From Doryteuthis pealeii (taxonomy: Eukaryota; Mollusca; Cephalopoda; Myopsida; Loliginidae): a DNA stretch of 64,000 bases. Both the position numbers and the translations under genes were made by a program. Of the stretch, positions 22,261-35,840 are shown one piece after another. A model generated the notes under the pieces. The model was not told where the DNA came from, ran no database searches, and worked only from the letters and a program-made list of their open reading frames with translations. The DNA is taken from positions 18,287,654 to 18,351,653 of the forward strand of contig CM042145.1 of assembly GCA_023376005.1 (NCBI GenBank), read 5' to 3'. Position 1 is the stretch's first letter. Every line of letters begins with the position of its first letter.

Positions 22261-22646
22261 GGTAATTCTGAACATTAGCTACATAAATGAGTAACCCCTT
22301 GTTTATTTCACTTGAGGAGCCATGTTTTGGTGGCGGCCATTTTCATTTTGCCGTGAATCTGCACTGGAAAATACAAATTTGTTTGAATCATACAACTGCA
22401 TGTTTAAACATGAAAATATATAAAAGTGTTCTTATAACATTTAAGTTCATTTCAAATAATGCGCAAGCACAATTAAGAACACATTTATGATATTTCGTGT
22501 TAAAACATGCAGTTGTATGATTCAAACAAAATTCATATTTTTCAGTGTAGATTTTCGGTGAATTGAAAATGGCCGACCAAACAAACGGTTTCCTCAAAGT
22601 GAAAACAAGGGGAGGTTACTCATTTATAGCCAATGTTTAGACTACC
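22261..22646. mobile_element. Hairpin MITE (GGTAATCTG family)
   Basis: Both ends are present (GGTAATTCTGAACATTAGC with one inserted T; GCCAATGTTTAGACTACC). The hairpin interior matches the other copies but carries many single-base losses. The flanks are T-rich, so a target duplication is not informative. Confidence 0.85.
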
Positions 22647-23039
22647 CTTTTTTTTAACTTATCATTATTTTTTTAAATTTTTTTTATTATTATCTAAAAA
22701 GAGAAAATTTTTTGAGAATTGCTAATTTTTACTCACAAAAGATTAGGTTATTTCCTATAAGTCTAACATAAACAAAGGGGAACCACTGCGACTGATAAAT
22801 TATTTATTTATTTCCCATTAAACTAACCTAAACCCTACCTTCTTATTTTTCCTAGTAGATCATAATAATAAATAAATAAATTTATCAGTCCAAGAATGGT
22901 TTCCCTTTGTTTATGTAGACTTATAGGAAATAACCACAGATTATATTAATCTTCTATGTTATTCTAAATGTTTTAAAATAAATTGAAATAAACTTTCTTT
23001 TTTCTTTTTTCACTAGTCCTGTGGCATTACTCAAGTAGC

Positions 23040-23305
23040 AATGTCGTTGGCAGAAATAGCCAGGCAGAGCCAAGGTACAAATGGGGTTTGATTTAAGAGT
23101 TTCCTTCTCCTAGACCAGTTGGCATACCAAGGTTAAATAGCCAGTCTGCCCTACTATTTAACCATAGCTGAAGGGAAAATAGTTGTTTCATACCTTTCAA
23201 AAGGTATTAGCACTATGTGAAATACAACAGCTCTATCTGAATTTGGTACCAAGTCCACTTCCTAGTGACAATAACCATTACACCATGAGCACACCTAGAT
23301 AAACA
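23040..23305 (-). mobile_element. SINE family B, minus strand, diverged
   Basis: CCTTCTCCTAGACCAGTTGG, CCAGTCTGCCCTACTATTTA, ACCTTTCAAAAGGTATTAGC and ATAACCATTACACCATG match, inverted, the body and the AATGGTTAT-containing tRNA-like head of family B. Confidence 0.7.
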
Positions 23306-23639
23306 TACTGTTCAATAAATTGATAGTAAGACTCTGTACTGGTTTTAATTAGTTAAGGCAGCTGTTGTGGTTAATGGCTAGCAATTGAAGCTTGTTAAGT
23401 CAATTACATGGTTTGGTTATTATATGCAAAGATATCCTTGTAGAAAAACAGCAGTGGTACATTTAACCCATAGCTGGGGAGGGTTTCATACCTTTCCCAG
23501 GGTATTAGTTTGAAAGCAAATGAAAGGTGCAACTAAATTGTGAAATTCAATCACTGTACTCATATAGTGGACTTGTACAAGATCTATAATTTTTTTATAA
23601 CATCAATGGTGTAAGTTTAGGGAAACTAGGCAGCGATAA

Positions 23640-23960
23640 TTATTAATAAGTTTTTTTTTTCACTAGGTACTCATACTTCTGTCTTTGTCACAACTAAGCT
23701 TTGTTTAGTCTGACAACTGGGGGGGGGTTAGGGTTGATCCCAGGGGACCATCCCACCAGAGCAACCCCTGCTCCCTTGATTTAAAAGGACATGGCTGGTT
23801 TATTGCCCTTGAAGGTGAACGCCAATGGGATCAACGCATTTTTGCAGCCCCCGCACCATATGTCTTGGCTTGGAGTGGTCCCGCATTAATAGGGGCTTGT
23901 GCTAACTCGTACATGTGGGTTACGTGGCAAATATCTAGTCTGACAAAATAGGCTTGTGTG
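23640..23960. other. No gene seen; moderately GC-rich spacer
   Basis: Contains a G9 run followed by TTAGGGTTGATCCCAGGGG and other GC-richer sequence. Nothing coding or repeated was recognised. Confidence 0.3.
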
Positions 23961-23968
23961 TTTAACAG

Positions 23969-24321
23969 CAGGGGTCCCAACCTTCTTCCAGTTCATGCTC
24001 ACTTTGAAACCAGAAATTTTTTTGTGGCCCATGAAATATTATAATAGAAAAAATATTCCATTTTACATAAGATATTATTTAATCAAGATACACCATGTTG
24101 ACGCGCACACTTTATCTCAAGTATCTAAAACTACATGTACTTTTCAGTTCCAATTAGTTGACATCTTACTTTCTAGAAAATATAAATTTCCACATATATG
24201 ATTGGATTTTGTATATAAAAAAGTATGCTCTGAATCATATAGAATTATAATATTTCCTTGGCCCACCTCAAATTTGCCTTGTGGCCGATTTTGCCATGTG
24301 GCCATAGGTTGGGAACCACTG
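23969..24321. mobile_element. hAT-like MITE, 353 bp
   Basis: Terminal inverted repeats CAGGGGTCCCAACC and GGTTGGGAACCACTG are typical of hAT elements. The flanks GTTTAACAG and GTTTACAG agree as an 8-bp duplication apart from one indel. The interior has subterminal GTGGCCCATGAAATAT and TTGGCCCACCTCAAATT motifs and no transposase frame. Confidence 0.85.
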
Positions 24322-24463
24322 GTTTACAGAGCCTGCTACAACTAAGTGGTCATCGAAGTAGTAATCAGTCTCATTGATGTTTAAATTTTGTGATCTGGTC
24401 GTAAACTGTGTTTTCAGCAGGACTTAACACAAAGTCCGCAACTAATTCAATATAATACATATC

Positions 24464-24833
24464 TTGATAACATAGAAAGCTGCTTCAAATATTAAACAAA
24501 AAGTATTTAAAGGTATTGCTAATACCGTAATTATTTGTGTTATATTATCATGTATTATACATAAGAATTAAATATTAACTTTTTATGTGGCTACACGCAT
24601 CACCCTATTCAAGTCAGTAGACCGAATGTAAGTCATGTCTATAATCCAACATATCTTGAATAACGTAGAAAGCTGCTTCAAATATTAAACAAAGTATTTA
24701 AGGTATTGCTAATACCGTAAATTATTTGTGTATATTATGATGCATATTATACAAAGAATAATATTAACTTTATGTGCTACACGCATCACCCTATTCAAGT
24801 CAGTAAGACCGAATGTAAGTCATGTCTATAATC
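24464..24833. repeat. Two-unit tandem duplication, ~186 bp
   Basis: GATAACATAGAAAGCTGC... through GTCATGTCTATAATCCAA occurs twice in a row. The second unit lacks several A/T bases in homopolymers relative to the first, the pattern expected from basecalling error as well as from mutation. Confidence 0.95.
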
Positions 24834-24860
24834 CAAACTAAACTAATGTGTAACATATAC

Positions 24861-25113
24861 ATCTGTTTAGCTCAGTCAGTAGAGCAATCCGCCTAGAACC
24901 ACCAAAGGTTCCTGCGTTTTTGATACTTGGCGCTTACCAGCTCAGCTTGAAATCTGTTGCAGTAAAGTGGACAGCTGCTGGTAGGGTTGTGGGGGGCCTC
25001 ACTTCAGATGCAAAAAAAAACAAACAATCTCCTTGGTTCTAGTGCTAAGTAAAAACGGGATTAGGACTTACTGTCTAAGCTGGATACAAAAATTAGGCCA
25101 CTCTGCAGACTTT
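24861..25113 (+). mobile_element. SINE family A, full length, diverged
   Basis: Box A-like TTAGCTCAGTCAGTAGAGCA, a degraded box B region, then the body motifs AGCTGCTGGTAGGG, CTCACTTCAGATGC and CTCCTTGGTTCTAGTGC, ending in a long T run. It is the last recognisable feature before the assembly gap. Confidence 0.85.
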
Positions 25114-25205
25114 CCTTATTTTTTTTTTTTTTTTTTTTTTTTAAGAGAAATAGCCACACAGCGATGAGTGTTGTTTATTAATTTGTTATCCTAATGTGCA
25201 GATTA

Positions 25206-25305
25206 NNNNNNNNNNNNNNNNNNNNNNNNNNNNNNNNNNNNNNNNNNNNNNNNNNNNNNNNNNNNNNNNNNNNNNNNNNNNNNNNNNNNNNNNNNNNNNN
25301 NNNNN
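25206..25305. other. Assembly gap (100 N)
   Basis: Exactly 100 N, a common placeholder length for gaps of unknown size. Left and right flanks need not be adjacent in the genome. The palindrome's left arm begins immediately after it. Confidence 1.
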
Positions 25306-26546
25306 TTGCTATAAATAGTTAGGAATTAAAACTAATAAAATCTTGAAAAAGTTTGGTGTATTTCCATTGTTTTTTTGTTTTTTACACAATGTGGAGTAAT
25401 TTCATTATTTCGACTGTTGTTTTATTTATTTATTTATAATAAATAAATTTATTTAATTTATTTTATCACACAAACTTTGTTTTTTCCCTGAAAGTAGTAA
25501 TTTTTTTCTAAGAAAAGACTTTAGTTACTGTGAACTAACCCATGTGAAGATAATTTTTTTTTACATAGACACATAAAACAAAGGAGAATTTGAAAATTTG
25601 ACAAAATAGTAAATATCTTTTTTTTTTTCTTTTTCATTTCAAACGATTCGATTTGTAAATGAAACTGTTGATTTATGATACGCGCACTCGTGTGTGGTGT
25701 TTGTGTGTGTTTAATTTTGTTTAAAATAAATAGTTTTTATTTCATCATACACGGTCAAAGAAAAGAAAATACAAAAATAGCTCAAGAAATTTAATTTTGA
25801 AAAAATTAAATAAATAAATAAATAAAATGAAATAGAAATAGGATAATAATGATATTAAGTTATTTTGGCTAGTTTCTTTGCTACAAGGACACGAGCAGGT
25901 GATGCTCAAGATCAGCTTGTTAAGCATTACACCACGGTATGCGTTTGTAGAATTAGGGATAACGCGATAATATGATAGATATTGACGAGTAGGATATGAA
26001 AAGAGGGGGGTGAAGCGAAGGATGCGGTTGATGAAGAATTGGTAGACGGTCATGAACGTGTGACACTAAATATTTATGTATAACCAATAACAATTATATA
26101 TCACACACGAAGTAAAATAACTCCGGTCCCCAAAAAATAATGATAAAAAAAAATTTACAATCAAAATTGTATTTTTTTTTTTAAACAGGCCTAAGGGGGA
26201 AATAAATTCAGGCCGGGTGTATTTCGCAAAATAATTGAGGATAATGTATATAATAGACACCTGTTTCTATGTCCGATATCTTTTGTTATTGTAAATGCTG
26301 CATAAGTGTAGTATCGGTTGAATTGAGAGAGCTATCAATATCTGACACATTCTGACACATTCTTTTTTCATTTTGCGCCCTTAAATGTACGTATTAGTTT
26401 GGCAAGTGGAGTTGCCATCCCGGATGCTTAAGCCAGGCGAATAGGCACACGCCAATGACGATCCTCATCATGCTGGTCGTGCAATATCGAAGGGGAGACC
26501 ACTCTGAGGTTGTATTTCGCGCAAAAATAAAAGTAGCAGCTGCAAG

Positions 26547-28612
26547 ATGGCCGAGTGGTGCGAGATAAGTAGACTTGAGAGACACAGTACGCTCTTGGAA
26601 TCGATGGGGAAATGAGCTATGAACATGTATGGATAGGTGATGTATTAGTTGGAGAAGATAATGGACAACAATGACCGTTTGGTCTTGAGCACGAATCGTG
26701 TGAAAAGAGTTCAAGAGGAGTGCCATAATAGTGAGAGAATCTTTTGCCGGGTGGCCTGAACGTTTTGGGGTTTTATACGACTGCCGCCTCTAGTGGCCAA
26801 AACGGAAGATGATCCGATTCGCGCACTGTTGAGGCTCTAATGAAATTCTTGAGATAGACACTGACCGCTTTGTAGTGTTTAATACTATAACGAAAGAACA
26901 AGACCGCGACATGAACTCTACGCGATGGATTTGCTTTTCGTCATGTGAACAGCGGAAACGAAACGCTGGACAGCTACAAGTAATGTACAGCTGACAGCTG
27001 TTGTCGATGATCGGATGAGTGGATCCATTTTTCTTGGATGGGACATCAGAGTCGAGTTTCAATTGAAAGTCGGTACCGCTGAGATTCCAAATACGAGCCC
27101 AAGTCGGTAAGCTGATCAAGAAGATCAAAAAACCGAAGTGGAAGAACTATGCAAAGTAATAACTCACACCGTTTGACTGTTTTTCCATATAAAATAGTTC
27201 TATATCTGTTCTTCACGAAGCAATGAATCTACAAAAAACAAGAGAACCGTCAGAAGAAAAGAGGTCAATACGATGCCAACTGAAATGGTGACCGACCCCG
27301 CATCGCCCGCCAACCAGCAACGCTACCAGCAAGTATATCAGTCCGGATGATACATGTGGAGATTGTACAAATATATCGAAACGAGTATGGAACATGTTGG
27401 AGACTAGTTACTTCATCTACAAGGCCCACGTCACAAAAGAAAGAAGAAAGCACCGGTTTTATCAGAGTACTACAAACCAGCTATCTTCCTGGATTATTGT
27501 TTATGTCGATCCTCGGTGAACAGCCTTAAAACGCAAAACGAAATCCTCTCATGTGCATCCCCTAATACCAACGACAGATGATTGTTCGTCAGTGTGTATA
27601 ACTGCAGTAAATTGCATAGGATGAGACGGCGGAGTCATACCGGGAACACCATTATCCCTTTAGTCACAAAGCTGGCCTGACCTTAGCCACGGCTGTCTGT
27701 CGTAGATTCAAGCAGCTGAATGTTGTATCACTGAACACGGACAGGATCGAATTTCTCTTAACCAAAGTTTCAACCACATCGAACTACCCACACGAATCCT
27801 ACCTTATTGATCGATACTGTTACCAGAAAAAACCGAGAAAGATATAGTGGAAATAGTCAAAAAAAAAACAGAACTTCATCTCTATATTGTCGGTCTCCTC
27901 CTAGTACGGTCAACGCCCAGTTTTCCTAGGAGATGCTGTTTCTTATACAGAGAGGACAAGGCGGCCAAGCCCTGGCGGTTACTTGATAACCCTCATATTG
28001 GTCTTTCTTCAGGGTTAAAGGTGGTACACCACATCTTGTTCAGGGAAATATCGCTTATCATCATTACATGCAGGATAATTTTGACAAAAATAAAAATGGG
28101 GAATGTGCATATCGTTCGCTACAGACTATCGTGTCGTGGTTTCGTTTGGCAGGGTTTACACCTAGGTACCCGTGCCGTCTTCACAGAGAAATTCAACAAG
28201 CTCTTGTTGATATGGGAAAGATAAACCAGCCATCATTTGCGGGTAGTCGTCAGTGGATAGGCTCATTTGAAGTCGGCTATTGTTTAGACCATTATTAGGT
28301 GTGCAGTGTCGGGTGTTGAGTGCTTCCTCTGGAGCCAGAATTGTCATCTCGGGTCGGGAACTATCTATGCATTTTGTAATGTTCAGGGACCCCTGTGATG
28401 ACTCGTGGAGGTGTCCTCGCCACACAAATACTCGGCGTCGACTACAACGAAGTAACTGGAGATATTAAATTTCTCAATCTTGATCCCCATTTAACAGGAT
28501 GGGGAAGATTTGAAATATATCCAAGACAATGGATGGTTGGTTGAAAGGACCAAATTTTTGGATAAGAATGCCCATCTATAATTGTGCTTGCCACAGAGCA
28601 AATGAAATGTGA
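26547..28612 (+). pseudogene. UFSP2: UFSP2 coding region, left-arm copy with many frameshifts
   Basis: Mirror copy of the gene at 45532-43585. It starts with the same context, GCAAGATGGCC, and ends with AATGAAATGTGA. Recognisable fragments in shifting frames include DPHL-, [17 protein letters not shown] and a damaged catalytic segment: the right arm reads WGCAYRS, whereas here extra bases give NGECAYRS. The frame breaks more than ten times and no long frame survives. If the arms are independent loci this is a pseudogene; if the palindrome is a fold-back artefact it is simply a low-accuracy reading of the same gene. The lesions are mostly different from those in the right copy, which favours sequence error over shared decay. 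Confidence 0.8.
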
Positions 28613-28619
28613 AATCTCT

Positions 28620-28621
28620 TT

Positions 28622-28657
<36 letters not shown>

Positions 28658-31030
28658 AAAAGGAAAATTTAAAAATTAAATTCACAATCCTAGCCCCAAC
28701 CATCAAAACTGAATTTTAAATTGAACATTTTTTTATCATGTAAAGAGTGTTTACTAAAACAGTGTTTTTTTTTTTCTTTTTTTTTTTTTCTTTTTTTGGG
28801 GTTGGTGTGTAATTTTCGCATTAAGTCGGTAAAATAGGGAGACTATCCACTTTTATTGTTTAATTACAAAACGTGTGTGCAAAAGTTTTCTGTGCCCTAA
28901 TTGTTTGTGCGGATATAATGTCTAATCTTAATCTAAAAAAATTAATTAAATTAAAAAAAAACAAACAATTGCCATAGAAATTCGCAACACAAAACCCGTT
29001 CTTTAAAAATTTATTTACGTATGCAAAAGTTACCAAGCGAAATTTTCTAGTCAAATAAGGAACTTTAGTACACACAATTCACGCCAGTAATAACCCTGCT
29101 TTCACCGACATGTTCCGAAAAATTCTTTCTTTCTTTTTTTTCCCTATTTGTAAGTTGATCTCGTGCTTTTTACATGCTTACTAAAAAAGTTTTAGGATTT
29201 ACGACTGTGTCTACATATCTTTAATTAAATACTTTAATATTTGACATTTTAAGGGTTAACTTGGGTTTACTTGGGTGAATTAATGGTCCTTAATATAAAA
29301 TGCATGTTAAAAGTTAAGGATTCGTGCGCCATTCCAAGTTTTTGAAATCTTTGAAGATACTCTTTCCCAATGATGTAAAATTCATAAAAATTTGTGTTGA
29401 AGCTTTTACCATTTTTTCTTGTTTTTTTTTTTTTTTTTTTTTTGTTTTTTGTTTTGTTTCAAATCCACATATCCAGTCCAGCCATTCTGCATCTTTCAAA
29501 GTTGTTACACAACCTGACACTCCTGTCTAAAATTTTTTCTAAATTCTAACTTTAAAGAAATAAAAAAAATTGTTTATTGATTTTTTCAAGAAATTGTTCA
29601 AGACTTCTAATGTTGCTTTTCTCGTATTGTTTTCTTAGGTACCACCATTTTTCCCTGTGAATTTAACCCCCCCCCTATATTTAACACAATAAAACTTGCA
29701 TAAATGTTAATATTTGAAAAAATTTTGTCTATTCGAAAGAAGAAATATTAAAAAAAAACTTCGATGATTTTTGAAAAAAAAAAATTCAGCTTACAGAAAT
29801 AATGAAAATTATAACGAAAAACAATGTTTACATTTTTGTACAGTAAATCAATGAAATGTTAACGTAGCCAAAAACAAGTATGACTAGAGGCTTTTTTAAA
29901 AATTCTATGAAAAATCAAATAATCGTCCGATTTTCAACAACATCTCCATAATTATTACCTTTTGATGAAAATATGTCTGAAAAATAGTTTTTACTAAAAA
30001 TCTTAGGAGAAACATTTTTTTTTTTTTTTTTAACGAGGTCTAACTATTTATTTTATGAAATAATGAAAAAATGACCGACAAAAAACGATTTTACTTTTTC
30101 TATAAAGATAAGAGTCGAATAATTATATAGAATTTTATAAAAGTCTCAATGTACAAGAGCTTTTTAGTAAAGAACCATTGAAAATCAGAATCCTGAAAAA
30201 ATATAATAAAGATGACCGTTATTGTAAAAAAAACGGCTGTTTACTTGTTTTCAAGATAAAGATGAGTAATTTTTCCACCAAATTGGGATAATTTGATATT
30301 AAATTAACAGTTTTTCTTTGTAACAACTCTTTATATTCATTATTTCTTTTTAGCGAGATTTAAAAAAAAAAAAGTCTAAGAATATGTTACTTTCTTCCTT
30401 CAATATGGCCTAAACTGATCGCGTGACCTATTTTGGTGGTACCTATTTGATTATAAGGAAGAGTCCACTTTAGCCGGTCCAGCCCAAATAGACAAACTGC
30501 TTTTAGCTTATTACCGGCCTCGTAAAAATAGACAAACTACTTTTTTATGCGTTATTTCAGTCCGCTGTATATTTTAATTATGAATAGCATTAATGTAAAA
30601 ATACAACAAATTTAATACAAAATTTTATTATTTTATTTTTGGGTGAAGGTAAAATACACAAAAAATTCAAAATGAAAAACAATAGATACATTAAGGATTT
30701 TTGACCAAACATGTGAATTTTTACAAACTTTTTTTTGTAAATTAAAAGAAATGATAAAGGTAAATTTGACTCATTAAATTTTTTCCAAAGTGGAAAAATG
30801 GCATTCTTCCACATCAATTTGTTAAAACTAAAATTCTAGACCCAAAAGTGCCAAATTTGTATTTGGAGGTCTTGATTAAAATTTTAAGAAAAAAGAAAAG
30901 AAAAAGTTACCTTATGACCCAGAGGAAGTGAACAAACTACAGGACTAGATTTAGTCGAAAGAACTTGAGACTCTTTAAAACCTGTTATAAACCCATTAGG
31001 AGCCAATAGAAGGGACTTTCACATATTGTG
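28620..31030. other. AT-rich intergenic sequence (left arm)
   Basis: Long T/A homopolymers, no supported coding frame. Mirrors 41150-43580. It lies between the 3' ends of UFSP2 and the H1 fragment, which converge on each other. Confidence 0.6.
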
Positions 31031-31034
31031 GGAT

Positions 31035-31052
31035 GGCCCTCCTTAAAGGGCC
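31035..31052 (-). promoter_or_regulatory. Histone 3' stem-loop, left-arm copy, damaged
   Basis: GGCCCT and AGGGCC are separated by a loop two bases longer than the canonical four-base loop of the right-arm copy (41134-41149). It follows the H1 tail stop codon on the minus strand. Confidence 0.7.
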
Positions 31053-31085
31053 GTTTACAACGATTAAAAAATTTGTCTTGTTAAA

Positions 31086-31325
31086 TTAATTTTTTGGCCT
31101 TCTTTGGCTAGTGGCCTCTTGGTGGCTGGCTTTTTGGTTAGCCAGCCTTTTTAGGGGTAGTTCTCTTGGCTTGGCAGCCTTTTTAGGGTAGGCCTTCTTG
31201 GGTTAGCAGACGCCTTCTTTGTTACCTTCTTGACTGCTTTCTTGGTTTAGCAGCAGGCTTCTTTACTTTCTTGACCTTCTTTTCGGTTTGAAGCGGACCC
31301 TTAAGGTTAAAGGATCCTGAAGCGC
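31086..31325 (-). pseudogene. Histone H1 tail fragment, left-arm copy
   Basis: Mirror of 40844-41098. The minus strand retains the GASGSF- start region and stretches of lysine/alanine/proline codons, but single-base losses shift the frame several times, so the stop codon is not reached in frame. The junction with the TTAGGG-like dimer is preserved, one G shorter. Confidence 0.8.
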
Positions 31326-31559
31326 CAGCCTAACCCTAACCATGAATTCTTGTTATATTTATGAAAACGTATATAATTTTTTTCCGTTCCAAACACAAAG
31401 CATGTAAAAAGGTGTTACATTACCTTTTATATAGGAAGACGTAAACATGAAATGCCTGGATGCTAGCGTTTAGAACCGGCTAAATAGCCTATTCGGATTA
31501 ATAAAAGAAACTGCCGTTATTTTGTACTGAAATATTTTTTTCTCTGAATTTTTAGATTG

Positions 31560-32095
31560 AGGCTTGATAATTATATTATTTTGCCATATTCGGAACTATT
31601 GTCCTCATCTTCATTGTACAATGTTTCGGCCGATGTGCCCTCCTCCTTCTTCAGGTATTTTCTTGTCAGACTGGGGAACCTTCTTGGACTCGGGAACCTT
31701 CTTGTCATAATCCGGGACACATATGCCTAGTGGATAAAAGTAGGTCAAGACAGTTTCCAAGCAAACAGTTATTCTCTAGACTGCAGGTTCCAAATCCTGG
31801 TCAGGGCAGCAGTAACATAGAATAATAATTAACACAGCTTAACACTACTCCACTAATGGTTAGTGGAATGAGAAACAGGATACCCCCATGACTAATAAAA
31901 GGTTAGGTTCAAAGTTCTGTGATGGCTCCTGATAACGACAATCAAGGTTCCTGAGCCGACAAGAAATACCTGAAGAAGCCAGAGGCCATTGGCCGAAACA
32001 TTGTACAGATAACAATGAAAGATGAGGACAATTGTCCCAAATAAATACGAAATATTTTGTTATGATTTCCATTTTTAACAAGGTTTATTTTGTAC
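31560..32095. repeat. Inverted pair of dispersed repeats (left arm)
   Basis: TTGTACAATGTTTCGGCCGATGTGCCC and its inverted counterpart near 31990 frame a segment with a tRNA-like CTAGTGGATAAAAGTAGG stretch. The same arrangement appears at 40090-40640, and a single copy at 51240-51420. Confidence 0.7.
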
Positions 32096-33059
32096 TTACA
32101 AACCTCTCGATTTTCCTAGGTCTCATGCTCTCCACCCCATCCTATATACACCGACCATCTATGATATGGGTCTCCACCTACACATATCAATTTCAATAAA
32201 GTAGTGTTCATAGAAATAAATGAAAACCTATCTAAGGCAATTCCATCATGTTAATGGTTAGCAAGCTAGTCTTGCATAATCCATATTTAACTAAATAGCA
32301 GATGGGTATTCCATGTCAAATCATCCCAGAAAAGGTAATTCGTCCCCACCCACTTTCAATTTTGTTGTTGATTTTTTAAGTAAGATATTTTGAGAAAGTT
32401 CTCCAAATTTTCTTGTGTATATGACTTGGAAAAAAAACATTGCTATTATCTGATATCCTAAATACGAAGACAAAACGTTGCCTTTGGGGTAGAATAATTG
32501 AGAAATAGGGAAAAGAGAGTTTAGCAAAGCGAATAACATCTTTTTAAAAAATAAATACGGCTGGACGAAACCTTAAAATCATTTTGTAAGCTTTCTACAA
32601 AAGGAATATTTAACCTATTTAGGCTACTGGGTTTGCTGTTAAAGAAATTTACCATAGAAATACATTTCAAATTCCGCCGTTTCTCCTCTCTCTCTCCTCT
32701 CCAGAAGAAACCAACATTAATATAACAAGAGGTAGTCAAGAATACATAGAGGGGAGAAAGAGATAGACAAAGAGTAAAGTAAGAGATTGGTCGGTTTTTG
32801 ACTTAATTGAAATATTACAACTAATAGACAATTAAAACAGAATTTTTTTCCCAACATATTTCAATCCTAAAAGTAAGAATAATTTAGTATGAATTTTTGT
32901 GTCATTATTAAATAAAACAGTGAAAAAGCCTTTAGGAAACAAAGTTGATTAACTTCAGCTTTAGTAATAATAATAGATTATGTTAAACTTAATGTACCTA
33001 TGAAACAAATACATCCTCTTTTGTAGATGCCTAAAAGGCTGCCCCTGTCGCTGAGGCTG

Positions 33060-34150
33060 TAGAATAACGCCAACTGCACCCCTGCAACACGGGTAAAATC
33101 CCCCTAACAGGGACCACCTGTTTGGCTATGAGTGGGCGACCCATGATGCTTAATGATGGAATCCTGGTCAAGCAGTCCATGACATCAACAATCACTTTGA
33201 TCTTTACTTAGGCTAGACGGACAGTCAGAAAGGCCACCCACCTCTGATTCAGTCAGCTGGTCATATAAAGCCCTAAGCACCTAATGATTGTCCTGACCTT
33301 ATTGCTCTTTTGGCAAACCCTTAACTTTTTTTTTTATCCTTATATGTACTAGAATGGTGGTGGCTGAGGATTTTAGTGTCCTGGGTAATGAACATTAAAA
33401 CTGCATCTAATGGTGAATTTCCAATCTAGAGCTCTGGGGAGTTTGGAGTACCCCAATTATTGGTCAGTTACTCCCAGTCCACTCTAACCCGATGGTGTAA
33501 CTGTTAGGGTCCAGAAAAAAATGAAATTTAACAAAAAAAAAGAAGCTTGAATACCCATCAAAAATAATTAAAAAAAGCATCTTCAGCATAAAATTACCCA
33601 CAAGGTTTGACATCCATAAAATCCAACCCAACCTAAAAAGCACTGGTTATTGGCTGGATTTTACAGCATGTCAACCTTGTTTAATTAGCCAATTTATCAC
33701 AAAAATCACTTAATTACAGAATTTGATAAAGTTGTCAATACTAAGGTTTATTATTATTATTGGCAGTTTCGTCCTCGGAAGACTAATAAATATAGTTTTT
33801 TGTGCCTGAAGTTACAGCACTCCTGCTGACTGTAAAGTCAATTTAGAAAAACATTCTCAACCAAGATGTCACATGTGAAAAGGCGTCCCTGAAGATGTTG
33901 ATGTGCCAGTGTTTTGTTGTCGCTGCTTTCTTCTAGACCTCTTGGCTTCATGGTGTTGCGTCAGGGTGATTTCAGACATGAACAGTCCTCTACGGAGAGC
34001 CTGTCGCCACAGAGTGTGATCCTGAGCCAAATTTTTAACTAGCTGGAAGGTGCAAATGCCAAAGCACCTGAGATCATTCTTGCAGACATCCTTGAAACGC
34101 AGCTGGGGGCGACCAACTGTCTCTTGATCCAACAAAACAATTAAGCAACT
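33060..34150 (-). pseudogene. LINE 3' end (left arm)
   Basis: The minus-strand frame ending near 33869 reads DQETVGRPQLRFKDVCKNDL, RCFGICTFQLVKNLAQDHTL, WRQALRRGLFMSE and EAKRSRRKQRQQ. GRPxLRxKDVCKxDLxxxGI...WR...G is a widespread C-terminal signature of non-LTR retrotransposon ORF2 proteins. The following ~800 bases, down to about 33060, are the probable 3' untranslated tail; parts of it recur at 51760-51930 and, inverted, at 16850-17050. The element is truncated upstream near 34150. Confidence 0.75.
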
Positions 34151-34159
34151 AAATGAACC

Positions 34160-35840
34160 ATCAATAAACTCACACTCTAGCAATGGCTTTCGAGATTTAT
34201 GTCAGGAGTTTATTGGGTACAGTACAATTCTATGTAGTTTGTATTGAGTTTTGGCCTGGTAGATCAATTGGACCAAGTAACAATAAACACCCCAGCTGGA
34301 TCGTTTTGAAAGGAACACCTTTTGCTTTTCACCGTAAACTCCGGTTGTTTGTTACAAACAACAGACGATTTTTTTTGCATTAGAATTTCACTGTAAGATT
34401 TTTTAAAGTTTGTTCATGTATATTTAACAACCCAAAGGCACATTTTATACCTAAAATATTTTCAAGTTTAATTTAAAAAAAATAGTTATTCATTGTTATT
34501 TGGTTCCCACATCCTTTATTTAAATAAACATAAAAAATATTTTGTAAATTAAAAAACTAATTTTCGATTAAATAAACATATCTTGCATTTCTCTTAATGA
34601 TTAAATAAAAAAGTATTTTAATATAAAAACGTGTCTTCGTTAAAGTTTTAAAACTTAACAAAAAATTCCTATTGAATTAACAACATGAAATAAACAAATT
34701 TTTGTTAGTTAATTAGAGATGATACGTTGATAGTCTTACTTTAAACTTCTCTTCTTACTCTGCGTTTACTGGTCCTATCCGTTCGGGCCATTTTCTCGTT
34801 GTCTGTTGGGCTTAATTTTAAAGGCTCGTTCTTCTTGTTGCAGGCTGGACAATTGCTTTGTTTTAACATTAAGAACAAACTTGTTTGTTTCTGTCAACTT
34901 ATTCGCAACCCTGCCCATTTGATTCCATTCGTGAAACAACATCAGAGCAGTGACCTATCGTCCATCCCGCCCGAAATCTGTGTCGCATCTGACTGACTAA
35001 ACTAAAGCTTAATTCTCAATGTCTGTAATAGCGCGTTTTTAAAGGGCTCAAATCAAAAGGTTTATTACCCATTCATAACTGTTGGGTAATTTTCATGGAC
35101 ACTGTTATTCTTAATGGACCCTATTCAAAATTTCTAACTACAGGTACGTTCATAATTAATGAGCTGCTCATAAATATAAACACGTGCTCCAAGCCAAAGT
35201 GCAAAATCCATGTGGTAGCACTTGGAGAGTATCAGATGAGCCACAGTTTAAGTGTGTTCGTTACCTTTGCAAAACATTTGAAAGCTGCCAAAATTGTGCT
35301 TTAAATGTTACCAAATGCAAGACTGTTTGACTCACTATTCTGTTTTGTTAGACTGCATAGTTGACTGATAGTGAACCAAGATGGTCTAACGAAAAACAGA
35401 AACGATAGGAAAAAAACTGAAGGACGAATCAAAATGAATTAGAACAATTAATATAGATAACACAAATGATCAAGTTTCAAAAATAATACAAAAGAAAAAG
35501 TTCAAATTTCTTTACAGGACCATAAATAAGAGAAGGGGAAAAAAAAGTTCAGCTATGGAGAAGATCAGAGTTGCGTCTTTTCTGTGTGTCGTTGTGAAGA
35601 TATTTTCCAATTGATCCAAAGATCGTCAAAGGATGCAGTGTTTCACGCAACTTGTGCGCGTGTACAGCCTACATGTTCGACCCAATTAAGCGGGTCAGAA
35701 AAAGTCAGTTACCGAAACAAATTTGCAGAAAAAGAGGTTACAATGTGTAAATGTGTAGGGATGTGGTGTATGTATATGGCATGAACATGTGTTAATGTAT
35801 GGATGTGAATGGTAGTTGCCAGAACACTCACCCCTTAATC
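34160..35840. other. Left-arm sequence without a recognised gene
   Basis: AT-rich with short accidental frames. Mirrors 36370-38030. I recognise no conserved protein or RNA. Confidence 0.5.
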